From assembly GCA_005877525.1 (NCBI GenBank), contig VBON01000108.1:1-6768 (forward strand): a stretch of DNA of 6,768 nt, written 5' to 3'. This DNA comes from Nitrospirota bacterium (GTDB lineage: Bacteria; Nitrospirota; Nitrospiria; Nitrospirales; NS-4). The first letter of the stretch is position 1; each line of letters begins with the position of its first letter. Of this stretch, positions 5,437 to 6,768 are shown piece by piece. A program made the position numbers and the translations under genes. The notes under the pieces were generated by a model, which worked only from the letters and a program-made list of their open reading frames with translations, was not told where the DNA came from and ran no database searches.

Positions 5437-5934
5437 ATGAAGAGATATCTTAAATTTATCGTGCTAGTGGCTGTCTTGACGGGGACAACGGCAACAGCAG
5501 CGGTCGACGACACCAGACACATCTCGGACGGCATGAAGGTGACGATGAATTATACGGTCTCGGCTCCTGAGAAACACCTGGAAGTGACGACGGAGGGTCA
5601 AGCGCCTCTGTCATATGTTCTCGGCAGCGGACAAATGAATCCCGTGTTGGAACAGGCTCTGTACGGGCTTCAGCCCGGCGACTCGACTCAGGTGGTCCTG
5701 ACTCCTGACCAAGGGTTCGGCCCATACGATGACACGAAAAAGGTCACCGTGCCCAAGGACAATCTTCCACCCGAAATCAAAGAAGGGGAGATCCTGAATG
5801 CACCAACAGGCCAGTTGGTGACGGTTGCGGCGATTAGGGATGACTCAGTGGTCCTTGACCTCAATCATCCCTTTGCGGGCCAGAACCTGGTCTTTGATAT
5901 CCATATCCTGGATGTCGAAAAGGTTACAAAATAA
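5437..5934 (+). CDS. Exported SlyD-like FKBP-type peptidyl-prolyl cis-trans isomerase
   Basis: A 165-aa protein, probably periplasmic, that would catalyse cis/trans isomerisation at proline and act as a folding chaperone. Residues 1-22 form a signal peptide: MKRYLK, a hydrophobic core, then TATAA before VDD. The FKBP half has GMKVTMNYTV (32-41), then LSYVLGSGQMNPVLEQALYGLQPGDS (58-83), then GFGPYDD (93-99). It is followed by a SlyD-type insert-in-flap region (VTVPKDNLPPEIKEGEIL) and the diagnostic NHPFAGQNLVFDIHILDV (143-160). Unlike E. coli SlyD it is secreted and lacks the His/Cys-rich metal-binding tail. The acidic position of the usual FDSS segment reads LEVT, so Glu replaces Asp. AAGGAGG lies 6 nt before the ATG at 5437. 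It is the only plus-strand gene here, divergent from the activator and convergent with the aldo/keto reductase. Confidence 0.9.
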   Translation: MKRYLKFIVLVAVLTGTTATAAVDDTRHISDGMKVTMNYTVSAPEKHLEVTTEGQAPLSYVLGSGQMNPVLEQALYGLQPGDSTQVVLTPDQGFGPYDDTKKVTVPKDNLPPEIKEGEILNAPTGQLVTVAAIRDDSVVLDLNHPFAGQNLVFDIHILDVEKVTK

Positions 5935-5991
5935 CGAATCCGATATACCCTAACATCAAGAGGACCGTGTCGAAATAGGATGAACTAGCAA

Positions 5992-6768
5992 TCACCCGAG
6001 CCACTCCGGGTGGCGGGCGGTACTATCGAAATTGTGGGTCGTCTTGAACTGCTCGTACCGCCCATTGGAAGCGTGCTTCGCCGTGCGGTCGAGCAACGCT
6101 GATACTTGTGCGTGTCCCATCGGCTGGAAAGTTCGCACTGCTTCGAGTGCCTGATCGAGAATCTTCATGCTGTCGATGCCGGTGATAACCACCGACGTCG
6201 GCAGGTTCATCGCGTAATGCAGGCATTCCATCGGGTTGACGGCACCGCTATCGAGAATGATCTTGTCGCCCATCGACTTCATACCAAGTACCCCGATGTG
6301 CTCTTTCACCAGCACTGGCACGACTTGGTGCTGGAAACTGCGAAAATGGGCATCCATCAGATTCAGGGGCATCTGGACGGCGTCAAATCGAGCACGATGT
6401 TTACTCCCAACCTCCAACATCCGTAGATGAACCGCCGGGTCTTTGTGCCCCGTGAATCCGATGTAGCGGATCTTACCGGCCTTCTTGGCCTCGAGCATGG
6501 CCTCCTGCGCACCGCCCTCAGCGAAGATCCGGTCAGGGTCCTCCAGGCGGATGACCTCATGGTGTTGCATCAAATCCACGTGATCGGTCTGCAGGCGCTT
6601 GAGCGATTCGTCGATCTGCTGGGCAGCAGCCTGCTTCGTGCGGCCATCGACCTTGGTCATGAGGAAAACTTTTTCCCGGTACCCGTCGCGTAGCGCCTTG
6701 CCCATGCGAATCTCGCTTCCTCCGTCATGGTAGTCCCAGGAGTTGTCCATAAAAGTGATGCCATGATC
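5992..6768 (-). CDS. Aldo/keto reductase, N-terminus outside window
   Basis: The visible 258 residues cover most of an NADPH-dependent aldo/keto reductase barrel; the 5' end lies beyond 6768. The visible protein opens with DHGITFMDNSWDYHDG, which contains the catalytic Asp (FMDN) and Tyr (DYHDG). The catalytic Lys follows in VFLMTKVDG and the His in DLMQHHEV, so the tetrad is complete. Then come GKIRYIGFTGHKDP and the C-terminal cofactor-binding stretch SVVITGIDSMKILDQALEAV. The ATG at 6750 is an internal Met of the FMDN strand, not the start, because the frame stays open with family sequence up to the window edge. The substrate is unknown. It converges on the FKBP gene with 57 nt between stops, and no clear terminator is seen in that gap. 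Confidence 0.92.
   Translation of the reverse strand, partial: DHGITFMDNSWDYHDGGSEIRMGKALRDGYREKVFLMTKVDGRTKQAAAQQIDESLKRLQTDHVDLMQHHEVIRLEDPDRIFAEGGAQEAMLEAKKAGKIRYIGFTGHKDPAVHLRMLEVGSKHRARFDAVQMPLNLMDAHFRSFQHQVVPVLVKEHIGVLGMKSMGDKIILDSGAVNPMECLHYAMNLPTSVVITGIDSMKILDQALEAVRTFQPMGHAQVSALLDRTAKHASNGRYEQFKTTHNFDSTARHPEWLG

Noticed and set aside
5935..5991. Possible bidirectional terminator between the converging FKBP and aldo/keto reductase genes
   Set aside because: I found no convincing stem with a T-run on either strand.

Overview
The window is a compact, GC-rich bacterial segment with almost every gene on the minus strand and short or overlapping gene boundaries. No rRNA, tRNA, IS element or CRISPR is visible. 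The gene set (a GAF-containing sigma-54 activator of FhlA type, a DUF5069 protein, a DedA-rhodanese protein, a small STAS protein, an exported SlyD-like FKBP) looks like an environmental Gram-negative, possibly Nitrospirota such as Nitrospira. That placement is inferred from gene content, not from any marker gene.

Layout by region. (1) 2923 down to 1: a tightly packed minus-strand operon of seven genes. In order of transcription they are a 64-aa unknown protein, a carboxymuconolactone-decarboxylase-like (CMD/AhpD fold) protein, a 51-aa zinc-ribbon protein, a STAS-domain protein, an SDR oxidoreductase, a DUF5069 protein, and a DedA membrane protein that runs into a rhodanese domain and off the window. 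(2) 2938-3203: the control region of that operon. It holds a near-consensus sigma-54 (-24/-12) promoter and three copies of an 11-bp motif, AAATCGCTnAA. (3) 3204-5241: a sigma-54 enhancer-binding activator (GAF-GAF-AAA+-Fis HTH), transcribed toward the operon. (4) 5242-5436: a divergent intergenic region with hairpins and a fourth copy of the motif. (5) 5437-5934, plus strand: an exported SlyD-like FKBP prolyl isomerase. (6) 5992-6768, minus strand: a partial aldo/keto reductase that converges on the FKBP gene.

Main reading. The activator gene, the sigma-54 promoter next to it and the shared motif upstream of both the operon and the activator suggest a locally wired regulon: an autoregulated sigma-54 activator driving an operon of small redox or stress-like proteins plus a membrane protein. 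The effector and physiological role cannot be read from the sequence.

Two genes are broken as written. dedA has what looks like one missing base in a C run at 514-517. The activator changes frame near 4938 inside its first GAF domain and seems to lack about a dozen residues there. These may be true lesions or assembly errors.
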